Below are positions 24,436 to 32,580 of a stretch of 64,000 nt of DNA, one piece after another. Source of the DNA: Streptomyces chartreusis NRRL 3882 (GTDB lineage Bacteria > Actinomycetota > Actinomycetes > Streptomycetales > Streptomycetaceae); the NCBI RefSeq assembly GCF_900236475.1, contig NZ_LT963352.1, positions 5,646,001 through 5,710,000 of the forward strand, written 5' to 3'. Position numbers and translations under genes: made by a program. How positions within the stretch are numbered: position 1 is the stretch's first letter; every line of letters begins with the position of its first letter. The notes under the pieces were generated by a model, which ran no database searches, was not told the origin of the DNA, and saw only the letters and a list, made by a program, of their open reading frames with translations.

Positions 24436-24474
24436 TTAAGAGTCAGCTGCTCTAACCAACTGAGCTAGCGGCGC
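24401..24474 (-). tRNA. tRNA-Lys (CTT)
   Basis: A 74-base copy identical to those at 18786 and 38470; anticodon CTT in the loop CTCTTAA. CCA is not encoded. An AT-rich AATAATA at about 24529 could be part of its promoter on the minus strand. The 3' part is overlapped by the convergent acyl-CoA synthetase reading frame. Confidence 0.97.
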
Positions 24475-24596
24475 ATGACTCCCGCCGACCGCGTTCGCAT
24501 CGCGTTCTCGCGGCTGGCGACGGGAAAAATAATACCTGGTCCCGAGGGGTGCTTCGGACCACGCCCCGAGGCCGCATCCGACCACCCGGCGCGGCC

Positions 24597-25358
24597 CTAG
24601 ATCGCCATGGACAGCAGGACCGGTGCCGCGTTGCGGTTGAGGGTGTCCGCGGCCTGGCGGAGCCGGTGGGCGTGCTCGACCGGGAGGGACAGGGCCAGGC
24701 AGCCCACGGAGGAACCGGCCGTGACGGGGACGGCCGCGCAGACCGTGCCGACCGCGTACTCCTGGAGGTCCAGGACCGGCACGGTGGGCGGCTGGGACTC
24801 CAGCCGGGAGAGCAGCAGCCGGTCGCTGGTGATGGTGCGCGAGGTGAGGCGGGCCATCTTGTGCCGGGCGAGGTGGTCGCGGCGGCCGGCGTGGTCGAGC
24901 TGGGTGAGCAGGCTCTTGCCGATCGCGGTGGCGTGGGCCGAGGAGCGGAAGTCGACCCACTCGTTGACCTTGGGCGTGGCCGGGCTGTCGGCGTACTGGG
25001 TGACGCTGATCTCGCCGTCGACGTACCGGCTCATGTAGACGGCGGCGCCGACCGAGTCGCGCAGCCGGTCGAGGGTGTGCTGGAGCTTGTCGCGCAGGGC
25101 CTGCTCGCGGTGCTGGGCGGAGCCGAGGCGGGCCAGCGTCTCGCCCGTGACGTACGCGCCGTCGGCGATCTGCTCGACGTAGCCCTCACGGCGCAGCATG
25201 CGCAGCAGCGCGGTCAGCCGCCCCGGTCCGATGCCGGTGTGCCGGGCGAGGTCGGTGTCGGTGACTCCGGTGGAGATCCGCGCCACGGTCTCCAGGACAC
25301 GCAGCGCTTCCTGGGCCGAGTGGTACGGGGTGGTCGGCGGCTCGTGCTTCAGCGCCAC
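24597..25358 (-). CDS. IclR family transcriptional regulator
   Basis: A 253-residue regulator. A winged helix at about 15-75 (ALRVLETVARISTGVTDTDL, then IGPGRLTALLRMLRREGYVEQ) is followed by an IclR effector domain with VGAAVYMSRYVDGEISVTQY, ATAIGKSLL and VGTVCAAVPV segments. The GTG at 25358 follows GGGGAG. Longer frames starting upstream would include the palindrome at 25489-25508. It lies just downstream of, and in line with, the importer genes, so it probably controls that catabolic island. The ligand is unknown. Confidence 0.92.
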   Translation of the reverse strand: MALKHEPPTTPYHSAQEALRVLETVARISTGVTDTDLARHTGIGPGRLTALLRMLRREGYVEQIADGAYVTGETLARLGSAQHREQALRDKLQHTLDRLRDSVGAAVYMSRYVDGEISVTQYADSPATPKVNEWVDFRSSAHATAIGKSLLTQLDHAGRRDHLARHKMARLTSRTITSDRLLLSRLESQPPTVPVLDLQEYAVGTVCAAVPVTAGSSVGCLALSLPVEHAHRLRQAADTLNRNAAPVLLSMAI

Positions 25359-25473
25359 GGTGGTCTCCCCCTGCGCTTGCTGTTGGGCCGTGGATCCGGA
25401 CAGCGAATCCCCTCCACGATAACCGGCAACGGATCTGAGGAGAGCGGGGGTTGACAAGATTCCCGGGCCCCCG

Positions 25474-25520
25474 GACTGGGGCATCGACCCTCTGGCATAT
25501 GCCAGAGGCATGCCCCAGTC
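25474..25520. promoter_or_regulatory. Nested palindromes upstream of iclR-type gene
   Basis: A perfect 20-base palindrome, CCTCTGGCATATGCCAGAGG (25489-25508), sits inside a second inverted pair, GACTGGGGCAT (25474-25484) and ATGCCCCAGTC (25510-25520). It lies between the importer ATPase gene and the IclR regulator. It could be an autoregulatory operator, an mRNA hairpin ending the importer transcript, or both. Its inner core TGGCATATGCCA recurs at 39225. Confidence 0.7.
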
Positions 25521-25557
25521 ATCGGGCCCGGACGTTCCGCCTGGTCACGCGTTGTAG

Positions 25558-26343
25558 TCAGAGCACCGCGCTGAGGAACTCCCGCGTGCGGTCCTGCTCC
25601 GGCTCGCTGAAGATCTTCTCCGGCGGGCCCGACTCGATGACCCGGCCCGAGTCGAACATCAGTACCTGGTCGGAGATGTCCCGGGCGAAGTTCATCTCGT
25701 GCGTCACGCAGAGCATCGTGATGTCCGTGGAACGGGCGATGTCCCGCAGCACGTCGAGGACGCCCGCGACCAGCTCCGGGTCGAGCGCGGAGGTCACCTC
25801 GTCCAGGAGCAGCACCTGCGGTCGCATCGCCAGCGCCCGGGCGATCGCCACCCGCTGCTGCTGCCCGCCGGACAGCTGCGCCGGGTGCTTGTCGAGGTGG
25901 TCGGTCAGCCCGACCAGCTCCAGCAGCTCGCGCGCCCGCTCCTCGGCGGCGTCCTTCGACATGCCGAGGACCGTGACCGGGGCCTCGGTGATGTTGCGCA
26001 GGACCGTCATGTTCGGGAACAGGTTGAACTGCTGGAAGACCATCCCGATCTTCTTGCGGACCTCGCGCACCTGCTTCTCGGGCGCCGGGAACAGCTGCTC
26101 CCCGTCCACGGTGATCGTGCCCTCGTCGGGCTTGAGCAGCGTCATCAGCAGGCGCAGGATCGTGGTCTTGCCGGACCCGGAGGGGCCGATCAGGGTCACG
26201 TGCTTGCCGGCGTCCACGGAGAAGTCCAGGTGGTCCAGGACCGTGTGGTCGCCGAACCGCTTGGTGACCTGCTCCAGCCGGATCAGCTCGCCGGTGCTCC
26301 TGGCGGGGTTCGTCTCGGGGTTGGGGAGAGTGTCAGTGGACAA
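25558..26343 (-). CDS. ehuA: Amino-acid-type ABC transporter ATPase (EhuA-like)
   Basis: A 261-residue polar-amino-acid-type ATPase: Walker A GPSGSGKTT at about 54-62, Q-loop FQQFNLFPNM, signature LSGGQQQR, Walker B VLLLDEVTSALD and H-loop VTHEM. It energises uptake through the two adjacent permeases. The start appears to be TTG at 26343, with GGAG 7 bases upstream; no better ATG or GTG precedes the first strand. It overlaps the end of the permease gene by 11 bases. Named for similarity to the ectoine/hydroxyectoine (Ehu) system; the true substrate may differ. Confidence 0.9.
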   Translation of the reverse strand: MSTDTLPNPETNPARSTGELIRLEQVTKRFGDHTVLDHLDFSVDAGKHVTLIGPSGSGKTTILRLLMTLLKPDEGTITVDGEQLFPAPEKQVREVRKKIGMVFQQFNLFPNMTVLRNITEAPVTVLGMSKDAAEERARELLELVGLTDHLDKHPAQLSGGQQQRVAIARALAMRPQVLLLDEVTSALDPELVAGVLDVLRDIARSTDITMLCVTHEMNFARDISDQVLMFDSGRVIESGPPEKIFSEPEQDRTREFLSAVL

Positions 26344-26983
26344 GGCGTCGCTCCAGGGCTCGCAGGAGAAGGGAGGCCAGATAGGAAATGACGATGAAGG
26401 CCACGCCGATCACCGTCAGCGGCTCGGTGAACTGGAAGTGCTCCTGCGAGAACAGGCGCGCGTGGCCGAGCATCTCCAGCACGGAGATCGCCATCAGCAT
26501 CGGCGTGTCCTTGAGCATCGCGATGACGTAGTTGCCGAGCGCGGGGACGACCCGGCGCACCGCCTGCGGCAGGATCACCGCGGTCCACGTCCGGCGCAGC
26601 GGCAGGTTCAGCGCCGTCGCAGCCTCCCACTGGCCGACCGGCACGGCCTCGATACCGGCCCGGTACACCTGCATCGTGTACGTCGAGTAGTGCAGCCCGA
26701 TCGCGAAGACGCCGGTGGTGAGCGCCGAGAAGGTCACGCCCCACTCGGGCAGCACGTAGTAGAGGAAGAACAACTGCACCAGCAGCGGGGTGTTGCGGAC
26801 GAACTCCGTGACGGCGCCGACCGGCCAGGTCACCCAGCGCGTCGGCAGCCGCATCAGCAGCGCCCACACCAGGCCCAGCACGAACGAGATCAGCGAGCCG
26901 ATCACCAGGATCTGCAGGGTGACCAGCAGACCCTTCCAGAAGTCCGGCATGAAGTCGGAGACCGCGCTCCAGTCCCAGTTCAT
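26333..26983 (-). CDS. ehuD: ABC transporter permease (EhuD-like)
   Basis: A 216-residue inner-membrane permease of the polar-amino-acid type, with about five helices and the EAA loop (GQWEAATALNLPLRRTWTAVILPQA) that contacts the ATPase. The FVRNTPLLVQLFFLYYVLP segment is the family hallmark. Its ATG overlaps the upstream permease stop as ATGA. The symbol follows gene order and similarity to the ectoine/hydroxyectoine systems. Confidence 0.9.
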   Translation of the reverse strand: MNWDWSAVSDFMPDFWKGLLVTLQILVIGSLISFVLGLVWALLMRLPTRWVTWPVGAVTEFVRNTPLLVQLFFLYYVLPEWGVTFSALTTGVFAIGLHYSTYTMQVYRAGIEAVPVGQWEAATALNLPLRRTWTAVILPQAVRRVVPALGNYVIAMLKDTPMLMAISVLEMLGHARLFSQEHFQFTEPLTVIGVAFIVISYLASLLLRALERRLVH

Positions 26984-27681
26984 CGGACCGCCTCCACCAC
27001 GACCGGCTCAGGCGCCCGGGTCTTGCTGTCGGGCTTCTTCCCGACACCCGCCTTGAGCCTCTTCTCCAGCCCGCGCATGACCCGGGTGAGCAGGAAGGCG
27101 ATCACGAAGTAGACGATCAGGATGTACGTGTAGATCTCCGCGCTCTCCTGGAGCGCCAGACGCACCAGGTTGCCGCTGAACGCCAGGTCGCCCATGCCCA
27201 TGATCGACACCAGGGCGGTGCCCTTGAGCAGCTCGATGAGCAGGTTGGAGAACGGCGGGATCATCTCCGGCACCGCCTGCGGCAGCAGGATCAGCTTCAT
27301 CCGCTGCCAGGGCGTGAAGCTGAGCGCGATCCCGCCCTCCCGCTGCGCCGGGTCGACCGCGTTGAGCGCGCCGCGCACGATCTCGGAGCCGTACGCCCCG
27401 TAGGTCAGGCCGAGCGCCAGGGTGCCCGCCCACAGCGGCACCAGCTGCCAGCCGAAGGCCGGGGGCAGCACGAAGAACACCCAGAAGATCATCACCAGGG
27501 CCGAGGTCCCGCGGAACACCTCGGTGTAGAAGCCCGCCAGGAAGCGGACGATCCACAGCCGGTGGGTGCGCGCGACGCCGACCACGAAGGACACCGCAGC
27601 GGCCAGCAGCGCGCTGCACACGAGCAGCTGGATCGTGACCCAGACGCCCTTGAGTACGAGTTCCCAGAGTCCCGAGGTCAT
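26980..27681 (-). CDS. ehuC: ABC transporter permease (EhuC-like)
   Basis: A 233-residue permease with the hallmark TEVFRGTSALVMIFWVFFVLP helix and an EAA loop (AQREGGIALSFTPWQRMKLILLPQA). It pairs with the next permease to form the membrane channel. A basic, proline-containing tail extends past the last helix. Four-base overlaps with both neighbours show a single translationally coupled operon. Confidence 0.9.
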   Translation of the reverse strand: MTSGLWELVLKGVWVTIQLLVCSALLAAAVSFVVGVARTHRLWIVRFLAGFYTEVFRGTSALVMIFWVFFVLPPAFGWQLVPLWAGTLALGLTYGAYGSEIVRGALNAVDPAQREGGIALSFTPWQRMKLILLPQAVPEMIPPFSNLLIELLKGTALVSIMGMGDLAFSGNLVRLALQESAEIYTYILIVYFVIAFLLTRVMRGLEKRLKAGVGKKPDSKTRAPEPVVVEAVR

Positions 27682-28631
27682 CCGCCGCAGAGCTCCTTCG
27701 CGGTCAGGTCCGTCATCTCCGCCTCGGTGAAACCGAAGGGCTTGAGGATGCGGAACAGTTCGCCGCTCTTCTTGAGCTTGCGCAGCTCGACGTTGAAGGC
27801 GTCGCGCAGCTTGGTCTCGGTCGGCCGGAACGCGAAGGCGCCGCCGTCGACGTGCGGCTTGCCGCCCACGATCGGCTTGAACGGCGCGGTGGCCTCCGCC
27901 TTGGCGGACTTCTTCACCACCTCGCGCACGGTGAGCGCCGTACCGGCGAACACGTCCACGCGGCCCGCCTCGACGGCGTTCAGGCCCGCCACCTGGTCCG
28001 GGACGATGAGGATGTCGCTCTCCTTGTACCCCGCCTCGACGGCGTACTGGATCTCGGCGTACCCGGTCCCGGTGGCGAACTTCGCCTTCTTCCCGACGAC
28101 GTCCTTGTAGCTGTGCAGCCCCTTCGGGTTGCCCTTGCGCACGATGAACGCGTCGAGCATCTGGTAGTCGGGGTCGGCGAAGATGACCTGCTCGCAGCGC
28201 TCGGGGTTGACGTACATCCCGGCGGCCACGACGTCGAACTGCTGGGAGTTCAGGCCCGGGATGAGCGAGCCGAACTCGGTCGGCACGGGCTGTACCCGGT
28301 CGACGCCGAGACGCTTGAAGATCACCTTGGCCAGTTCCGGTGCCTCACCGGTCAGCTCGCCGTTCTTGTCGATGAAGCCGAACGGGATCTCACCGGCGAT
28401 GCCGAGGCGGACGACGCCCGCCGCCCGGAGCCGGCCGAGCAGGTCACCGCCCTCGGTGCTCGACGCCGTGGCCACACGGCTGCATCCGGCGGCGCCCAGC
28501 GCGCCGAGCGCCGCGACCCCCGCGAGCAGCGACCGGCGTGTGGGCCTGGAGGCGGCCTGGGATATGGATTCCGGACTTCTCAGTGGGCTTCTCTGTGGTG
28601 GAGCCATGGGCGCGCGGCTACCCGACCGCAT
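27678..28631 (-). CDS. ehuB: ABC transporter substrate-binding lipoprotein (EhuB-like)
   Basis: A 317-residue family 3 solute receptor. A twin-arginine-like stretch (RPTRRSLLAG) and a lipobox GAAGC near residue 50 indicate export and lipid attachment. The SBP_bac_3 domain shows VVRLGIAGEIPFGFIDKNGELTGEAPELAK and later FDVVAAGMYVNPERC. This matches Ehu-type ectoine receptors more than glutamate receptors, but ligand residues were not checked. The start is 28631 or 28607; neither has a strong ribosome site. It is divergent from the DUF3830 gene. Confidence 0.88.
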   Translation of the reverse strand: MRSGSRAPMAPPQRSPLRSPESISQAASRPTRRSLLAGVAALGALGAAGCSRVATASSTEGGDLLGRLRAAGVVRLGIAGEIPFGFIDKNGELTGEAPELAKVIFKRLGVDRVQPVPTEFGSLIPGLNSQQFDVVAAGMYVNPERCEQVIFADPDYQMLDAFIVRKGNPKGLHSYKDVVGKKAKFATGTGYAEIQYAVEAGYKESDILIVPDQVAGLNAVEAGRVDVFAGTALTVREVVKKSAKAEATAPFKPIVGGKPHVDGGAFAFRPTETKLRDAFNVELRKLKKSGELFRILKPFGFTEAEMTDLTAKELCGG

Positions 28632-28714
28632 CCGAGTTATGCCGATCTTTTCAAGCCCCGCACGTCTCCCGGTGCGCCCTTGACCGCGGGGGCGGCGGGC
28701 ACTCCCATGGAGGC

Positions 28715-29209
28715 ATGGCTGATCGCTATATCGAAGTCTCGCTGGTCAAGCGCGACGTGACCTGCAGGGCCAGGCTCCTGGACGACCGCGCACCGATCAC
28801 CTGCGCGGCCGTCTGGGATGCCCTTCCGCTGGCCGGCGACGTCTACCACGCGAAGTACGCACGCAACGAGATCTACGCCCTTTTCCCGCCCTTCGCCGAA
28901 ACCGAGCCACCCCTGGAAAACCCGACCATCACCCCGATTCCCGGCGATCTGTGTTATTTCACCTTCGCCGGGGCGGAGTTGGGGACCAAGGCCTACGGAT
29001 ACGACCGCGAGGTCCGCGCCGGGACCACGCTCGTCGACCTGGCCCTGTTCTACGAGCGCAACAACCTGCTGCTGAACGGCGATGTCGGCTGGGTCCCCGG
29101 CATCGTCTGGGGCCAGATCGTCGAGGGCCTGGACGCCATGGCCGAGGCGTGCAACGACCTGTGGAGGTCGGGAGCGGCGGGGGAGACGCTCAGCTTCCGG
29201 AGGGCCTGA
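28715..29209 (+). CDS. DUF3830 family protein (cyclophilin-like fold)
   Basis: A 164-residue cytosolic protein with the pattern of DUF3830: ARLLDDRAPITCAAVWDALP near the start, an ARNEIYALFPPF core and GDLCYFTFAGAELG. The family is thought to adopt a cyclophilin-like barrel; no activity is established. In actinobacteria such genes recur next to Ehu-type importers and amidases, as here, suggesting a role in the same catabolic pathway. A GGAGG is almost adjacent to the ATG. The last 20 bases overlap the convergent amidase. Confidence 0.85.
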   Translation: MADRYIEVSLVKRDVTCRARLLDDRAPITCAAVWDALPLAGDVYHAKYARNEIYALFPPFAETEPPLENPTITPIPGDLCYFTFAGAELGTKAYGYDREVRAGTTLVDLALFYERNNLLLNGDVGWVPGIVWGQIVEGLDAMAEACNDLWRSGAAGETLSFRRA

Positions 29210-30599
29210 GCCGGCCGGCGGACGCCACGCCGGCCTCGTACAGCGCGTGGGCCGCCCGTAGCACCAGATCGTCCCGGTGCCGGGCGGCCACGAGCTGGAG
29301 GCCGATCGGCAGGCCGTCCCCGTCGGCACCGACGGGCACGCTCGCCGCGGGCTGCTGCGTCATGTTGAACGGGTAGGTGAACGGTGTCCAGCCCGTCCAG
29401 CGCCGATGGCCGGATCCCTTCGGTACCTCGGCGCCCGCTTCGAACGCCGTGATCGGCAGGGTCGGCGTGACGAGCAGGTCGTAGGTGTCGTGGAAGCGGC
29501 CCATCCGGCGCCCCAGGTCCATCCGGACGTCGACCGCGGCCAGATAGTCCAGCGCCGAGTAGCGGGCGCCCTGTGTGCAGATCTCGCGCAGGCCCGGGTC
29601 CAGCAACGCGCGCTGGTGCGGTCCGAGGTGCTCGGTCACCCGGGCCGCCCCGCTGAACCACAGGGTGTGGAACGCCTCCACCGGGTCGGTGAGGTCCGGA
29701 TCGGTCTCCGTGACGTAGGCACCGAGCTCCGCCAGCCGCTCCACGGCCCGCCGCACCGCCGTCGCGACCTCCGGGCGCACCGCCACCTGCCCGCCCAGCG
29801 ACGGCGAGTAGGCGATGCGCAGCCCGTGCACCCCGCCCGTCAGGCCGTCCGCGTAGGCACCGGGCGGCGGGGCGAGCGCCGACCAGTCACGCGAGTCCGG
29901 GCGGCCGATGACGTCCATCAGCAGCGCCGCGTCCGCCGCGTCCCGGGTCATCGGCCCGACGTGCGCCAGCGTGCCGAACGCGCTCGCCGGGTAGAGCGGC
30001 ACCCGCCCGTACGTCGGCTTCAGCGCGAAGATCCCGCAGAACGACGCCGGGATACGGACGCTGCCGCCGCCGTCCGTGCCCAGCGACAGCGGCCCCGCGC
30101 CGAGCGCCACGGCCGCCGCGCTGCCCCCGCTCGACCCGCCGGCGGTGCGCGTGGGGTCGTACGGGTTGCGCGTCACCCCGTTCAGCGGGGAGTCCGTCAC
30201 GCCCTTCCAGCCGTACTCGGGGGTCGTCGTCTTGCCGATGAAGACCGCCCCGTGCTCCCGCAGCCGGGCCACCGACGGGGCGTCCTCGTCCCAGCGCCCC
30301 GCCGGATCCACGGCCTTCGACCCGCGCAGGGTCGGCGCGCCGCGCAGCAGCAGGATGTCCTTGACCGTGACCGGCACCCCGTCCAGCAGTCCCTGTGGCT
30401 CACCGCGCCGCCATCGCTCCTCCGACTCCCGGGCCCGGGCCAGCGCGTCCTCGGCCGTCAGCCGGACGAAGGCGTTCACCTCCGGCTGGATCGCCTCGGC
30501 CCGCTCCAGCGCCGCGCGGGTCGCCTCCACAGGGCTCCACTCGCCCTTGCGGTAGCCGTCGAGGAGCCGTACAGCGGTCAGCTCGGTGAGCTCGGTCAT
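29190..30599 (-). CDS. Amidase signature family hydrolase
   Basis: A 469-residue amidase. The Ser-cisSer-Lys triad is visible: Lys80 (VTVKD), Ser156 (GGSSGGS) and Ser180 (GTDGGGSVRIPAS). It hydrolyses an amide to acid and ammonia or amine; the substrate is not identifiable. ATG at 30599 is supported by GGAGGG just upstream; the much longer frame beyond it is an artefact of high GC. It lies 17 bases after the dehydrogenase gene and is probably co-transcribed with it. In an ectoine pathway an amidohydrolase is expected, but the usual peptidase-like ectoine hydrolase is absent. Confidence 0.92.
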   Translation of the reverse strand: MTELTELTAVRLLDGYRKGEWSPVEATRAALERAEAIQPEVNAFVRLTAEDALARARESEERWRRGEPQGLLDGVPVTVKDILLLRGAPTLRGSKAVDPAGRWDEDAPSVARLREHGAVFIGKTTTPEYGWKGVTDSPLNGVTRNPYDPTRTAGGSSGGSAAAVALGAGPLSLGTDGGGSVRIPASFCGIFALKPTYGRVPLYPASAFGTLAHVGPMTRDAADAALLMDVIGRPDSRDWSALAPPPGAYADGLTGGVHGLRIAYSPSLGGQVAVRPEVATAVRRAVERLAELGAYVTETDPDLTDPVEAFHTLWFSGAARVTEHLGPHQRALLDPGLREICTQGARYSALDYLAAVDVRMDLGRRMGRFHDTYDLLVTPTLPITAFEAGAEVPKGSGHRRWTGWTPFTYPFNMTQQPAASVPVGADGDGLPIGLQLVAARHRDDLVLRAAHALYEAGVASAGRLRPSGS

Positions 30600-30616
30600 C
30601 CACCCTCCAAGGAACG

Positions 30617-31564
30617 TCAGTGTCCGGGTACGTACCCACGCTGCTTGTCGACCACGTTCTCCAGCGGCTTTCCCGCCGCCCAGAGCTCGAACAGCTCCAC
30701 GAACTGGGCGCCGAGTTCGTCCCGCCAGCCGACGATGTCGCCGCTCATGTGCGGGGACAGGATCAGGCCCGGGACCTGCCACAACGGGCTCTCGGGGGTC
30801 AGCGGCTCGGACTCGAAGACGTCCAGTGCGGCGCCCGCGATCCAGTGCTTGGCCAGGGCCTCGGCGAGTGCGTCCTCGACGACCAGCTGGCCGCGGCCGA
30901 CGTTCACGAACCGGGCGGACGGCTGCATCACGCCGAAGCGGCGGGCGTCGAACATGCCGTGCGTCTGCTCCGTGAGCGGCGCCGCCGCGATCACCCAGTC
31001 GGCGCGCGCCAGCAGCCGGTCCAGATCCTCCGGGCCGTGCACGCCGGCGCGCGGGGCGCGGCCCACGAGCGCCGTCGTGATGTCCAGCGCCCCCAGCGTG
31101 CGGGCGATCGCCCGGCCGATCGGCCCGGTGCCGACCACGACGGCCCGGCTCCCGGCGACCTTGTGCGACTCGCGGTGCCGCCAGGTCCGCTCCCGTTGCA
31201 GCTCCAGCGTGCGCGGCAGGTCCTTGGCCATCGCCAGCACGAGCGCGGCGACGTACTCGGCGATCGGCTGGTCGAAGATGCCGCGCGCGTTCGTCACCAC
31301 GGTGTCGGAGGCGGCGAGTTCCGGACACATCAGGTGGTCCACACCGGCGCTCGCCGTATGCACCCAGCGTGGCCGTGGGCCCTCGCCCGGCCAGGCGTCC
31401 CGCACGGCGCGCGAGGTGAAGTCCCACACCAGGAGTACGTCCGCACGCGGGAGGCGTGCGGCGAGACCCTCCGCGTCGGTGTGTTCGATACGCGCGTGGC
31501 CGGTGAGGCGGCCGAGGCGGGGGAGGGGTTCGGCGTCCAGGACGAGCAGGGTGGGGGTGGGCAT
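30617..31564 (-). CDS. D-isomer-specific 2-hydroxyacid dehydrogenase
   Basis: A 315-residue NAD-dependent oxidoreductase. The nucleotide fold shows VVVGTGPIGRAIARTLGALD. Catalytic residues are in place: Arg in FVNVGRGQLV, Glu in LDVFESEPLT and His in LSPHMSG. It interconverts a 2-keto acid and a D-2-hydroxy acid. It is the first gene of a minus-strand unit with the amidase and is divergent from the isomerase-family pair, across a region with a 17-base palindrome. Confidence 0.92.
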   Translation of the reverse strand: MPTPTLLVLDAEPLPRLGRLTGHARIEHTDAEGLAARLPRADVLLVWDFTSRAVRDAWPGEGPRPRWVHTASAGVDHLMCPELAASDTVVTNARGIFDQPIAEYVAALVLAMAKDLPRTLELQRERTWRHRESHKVAGSRAVVVGTGPIGRAIARTLGALDITTALVGRAPRAGVHGPEDLDRLLARADWVIAAAPLTEQTHGMFDARRFGVMQPSARFVNVGRGQLVVEDALAEALAKHWIAGAALDVFESEPLTPESPLWQVPGLILSPHMSGDIVGWRDELGAQFVELFELWAAGKPLENVVDKQRGYVPGH

Positions 31565-31631
31565 GAGCAGCCGTTTCTCCAGCCGTGCGGCGGGGGCGGC
31601 CTGCCTTCGGGGAGGCGGCCGGTGACGACGA

Positions 31632-31648
31632 GTTAACACGGTGTTGAC
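31632..31648. promoter_or_regulatory. Palindromic operator between dehydrogenase and isomerase genes
   Basis: GTTAACAC-G-GTGTTGAC is a 17-base palindrome with 7 of 8 arm positions complementary. The half-site GTCAACAC recurs exactly at 31699-31706, just past the promoter at 31669-31697. The arrangement fits a repressor or activator controlling both directions; the IclR protein is a candidate. Confidence 0.65.
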
Positions 31649-31668
31649 CAAGGAATGATCCGGGCGGA

Positions 31669-31697
31669 TTGACCACGCTCGCACCCGAACCTACCGT
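31669..31697 (+). promoter_or_regulatory. SigA-type promoter for the isomerase-family operon
   Basis: TTGACC, 17 bases, then TACCGT, a good vegetative-type -35/-10 pair for Streptomyces. It places the RNA start near 31704 and makes the in-frame TTG at 31669 an unlikely translation start. Confidence 0.65.
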
Positions 31698-31764
31698 CGT
31701 CAACACGGGCGTTCCCACGATCCGTTGCACACTCGTTGCCCAGTGTGAGGCCGGTGCCCTGCTC

Positions 31765-32580
31765 ATGGACGTCTCATTTCTCGGCGGGCCCAGCCCGCAG
31801 CGCGGGGTCGGCGTCGTCGCCCCCTTCGACTTCGCACTCGACCGCGAGCTGTGGCGCTGGGTGCCGGACGAGGTCTCCCTGCACATGACACGAACACCGT
31901 TCGTGCCGGTCGAGGTCAGCCTCGATCTCGCCCGCATGGTCAGCGAACACGAGACGCTGAGCGAGGCGGTCCGCACCCTCAACGCGATCGCCCCCGAGGT
32001 CATCGCCTACGCCTGTACGTCGGGCAGTTTCGTCGGCGGCGTCATGGGCGAGCGCGCGATGTGCGAGGCGATGAGCCGGGCGGGCGCCGTACCGGCGGTC
32101 ACCACCTCCGGCGGGCTGCTGGAAGCCCTGGTGGAGCTGGACGTACGGCGGGTGGCGCTGGTGACGCCCTACACGGTGTCGGTGACGCAGTCGCTGGAGG
32201 CGTACGTCGCCCAGGCCGGCGTCACGATCTCCGGCTGTGCCTTCATGGGCCTGACCCGGCACATCTGGAAGGTCCCCTACCGGGAGGTGGTGGACATGGC
32301 GCGGCAGGCCGTACGCGACGACGCCGACGCCCTGTTCATCAGCTGCACCAACCTGCCCACCTACGACGTCATCCCCCAGCTGGAGGCCGAACTGCGCATC
32401 CCGGTGATCTCGGCCAACCAAGTGACGATGTGGGCGGCGCTGCGCCGACTGGGTACCCGTGCGGTGGGACCGTATCAAGCGCTGATCAATCCGGAGGCGC
32501 GTGCCGGTCTCGGATCGCCGGGGGTGGACCCCGGCCCCGTCGTGCCGGAAGAAGAGCAGCAGCAGGAAGGCTGGACATGA
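31765..32580 (+). CDS. Maleate cis-trans isomerase / EutA-family protein
   Basis: A 271-residue member of the Asp/Glu racemase superfamily. Both catalytic cysteines are present: Cys84 in YACTSGSF and Cys194 in ISCTNLP, as in maleate isomerase and EutA. Such enzymes act on dicarboxylates or carboxylated intermediates by cysteine chemistry. ATG at 31765 is chosen because an upstream TTG lies in the -35 box; the ribosome site (GAGG, 14 bases away) is weak. It is coupled by ATGA to a paralog, and the two may form a heteromeric enzyme or act in series. Confidence 0.88.
   Translation: MDVSFLGGPSPQRGVGVVAPFDFALDRELWRWVPDEVSLHMTRTPFVPVEVSLDLARMVSEHETLSEAVRTLNAIAPEVIAYACTSGSFVGGVMGERAMCEAMSRAGAVPAVTTSGGLLEALVELDVRRVALVTPYTVSVTQSLEAYVAQAGVTISGCAFMGLTRHIWKVPYREVVDMARQAVRDDADALFISCTNLPTYDVIPQLEAELRIPVISANQVTMWAALRRLGTRAVGPYQALINPEARAGLGSPGVDPGPVVPEEEQQQEGWT

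Noticed and set aside
31669..31764. In-frame TTG start extending the isomerase-family protein by 32 residues
   Set aside because: The TTG is part of a TTGACC-N17-TACCGT promoter, so the RNA would start after it.
29190..32003. 937-residue frame covering the amidase and the dehydrogenase region
   Set aside because: The upstream part is the antiphase shadow of the dehydrogenase; the amidase ATG at 30599 has a clear GGAGGG site.
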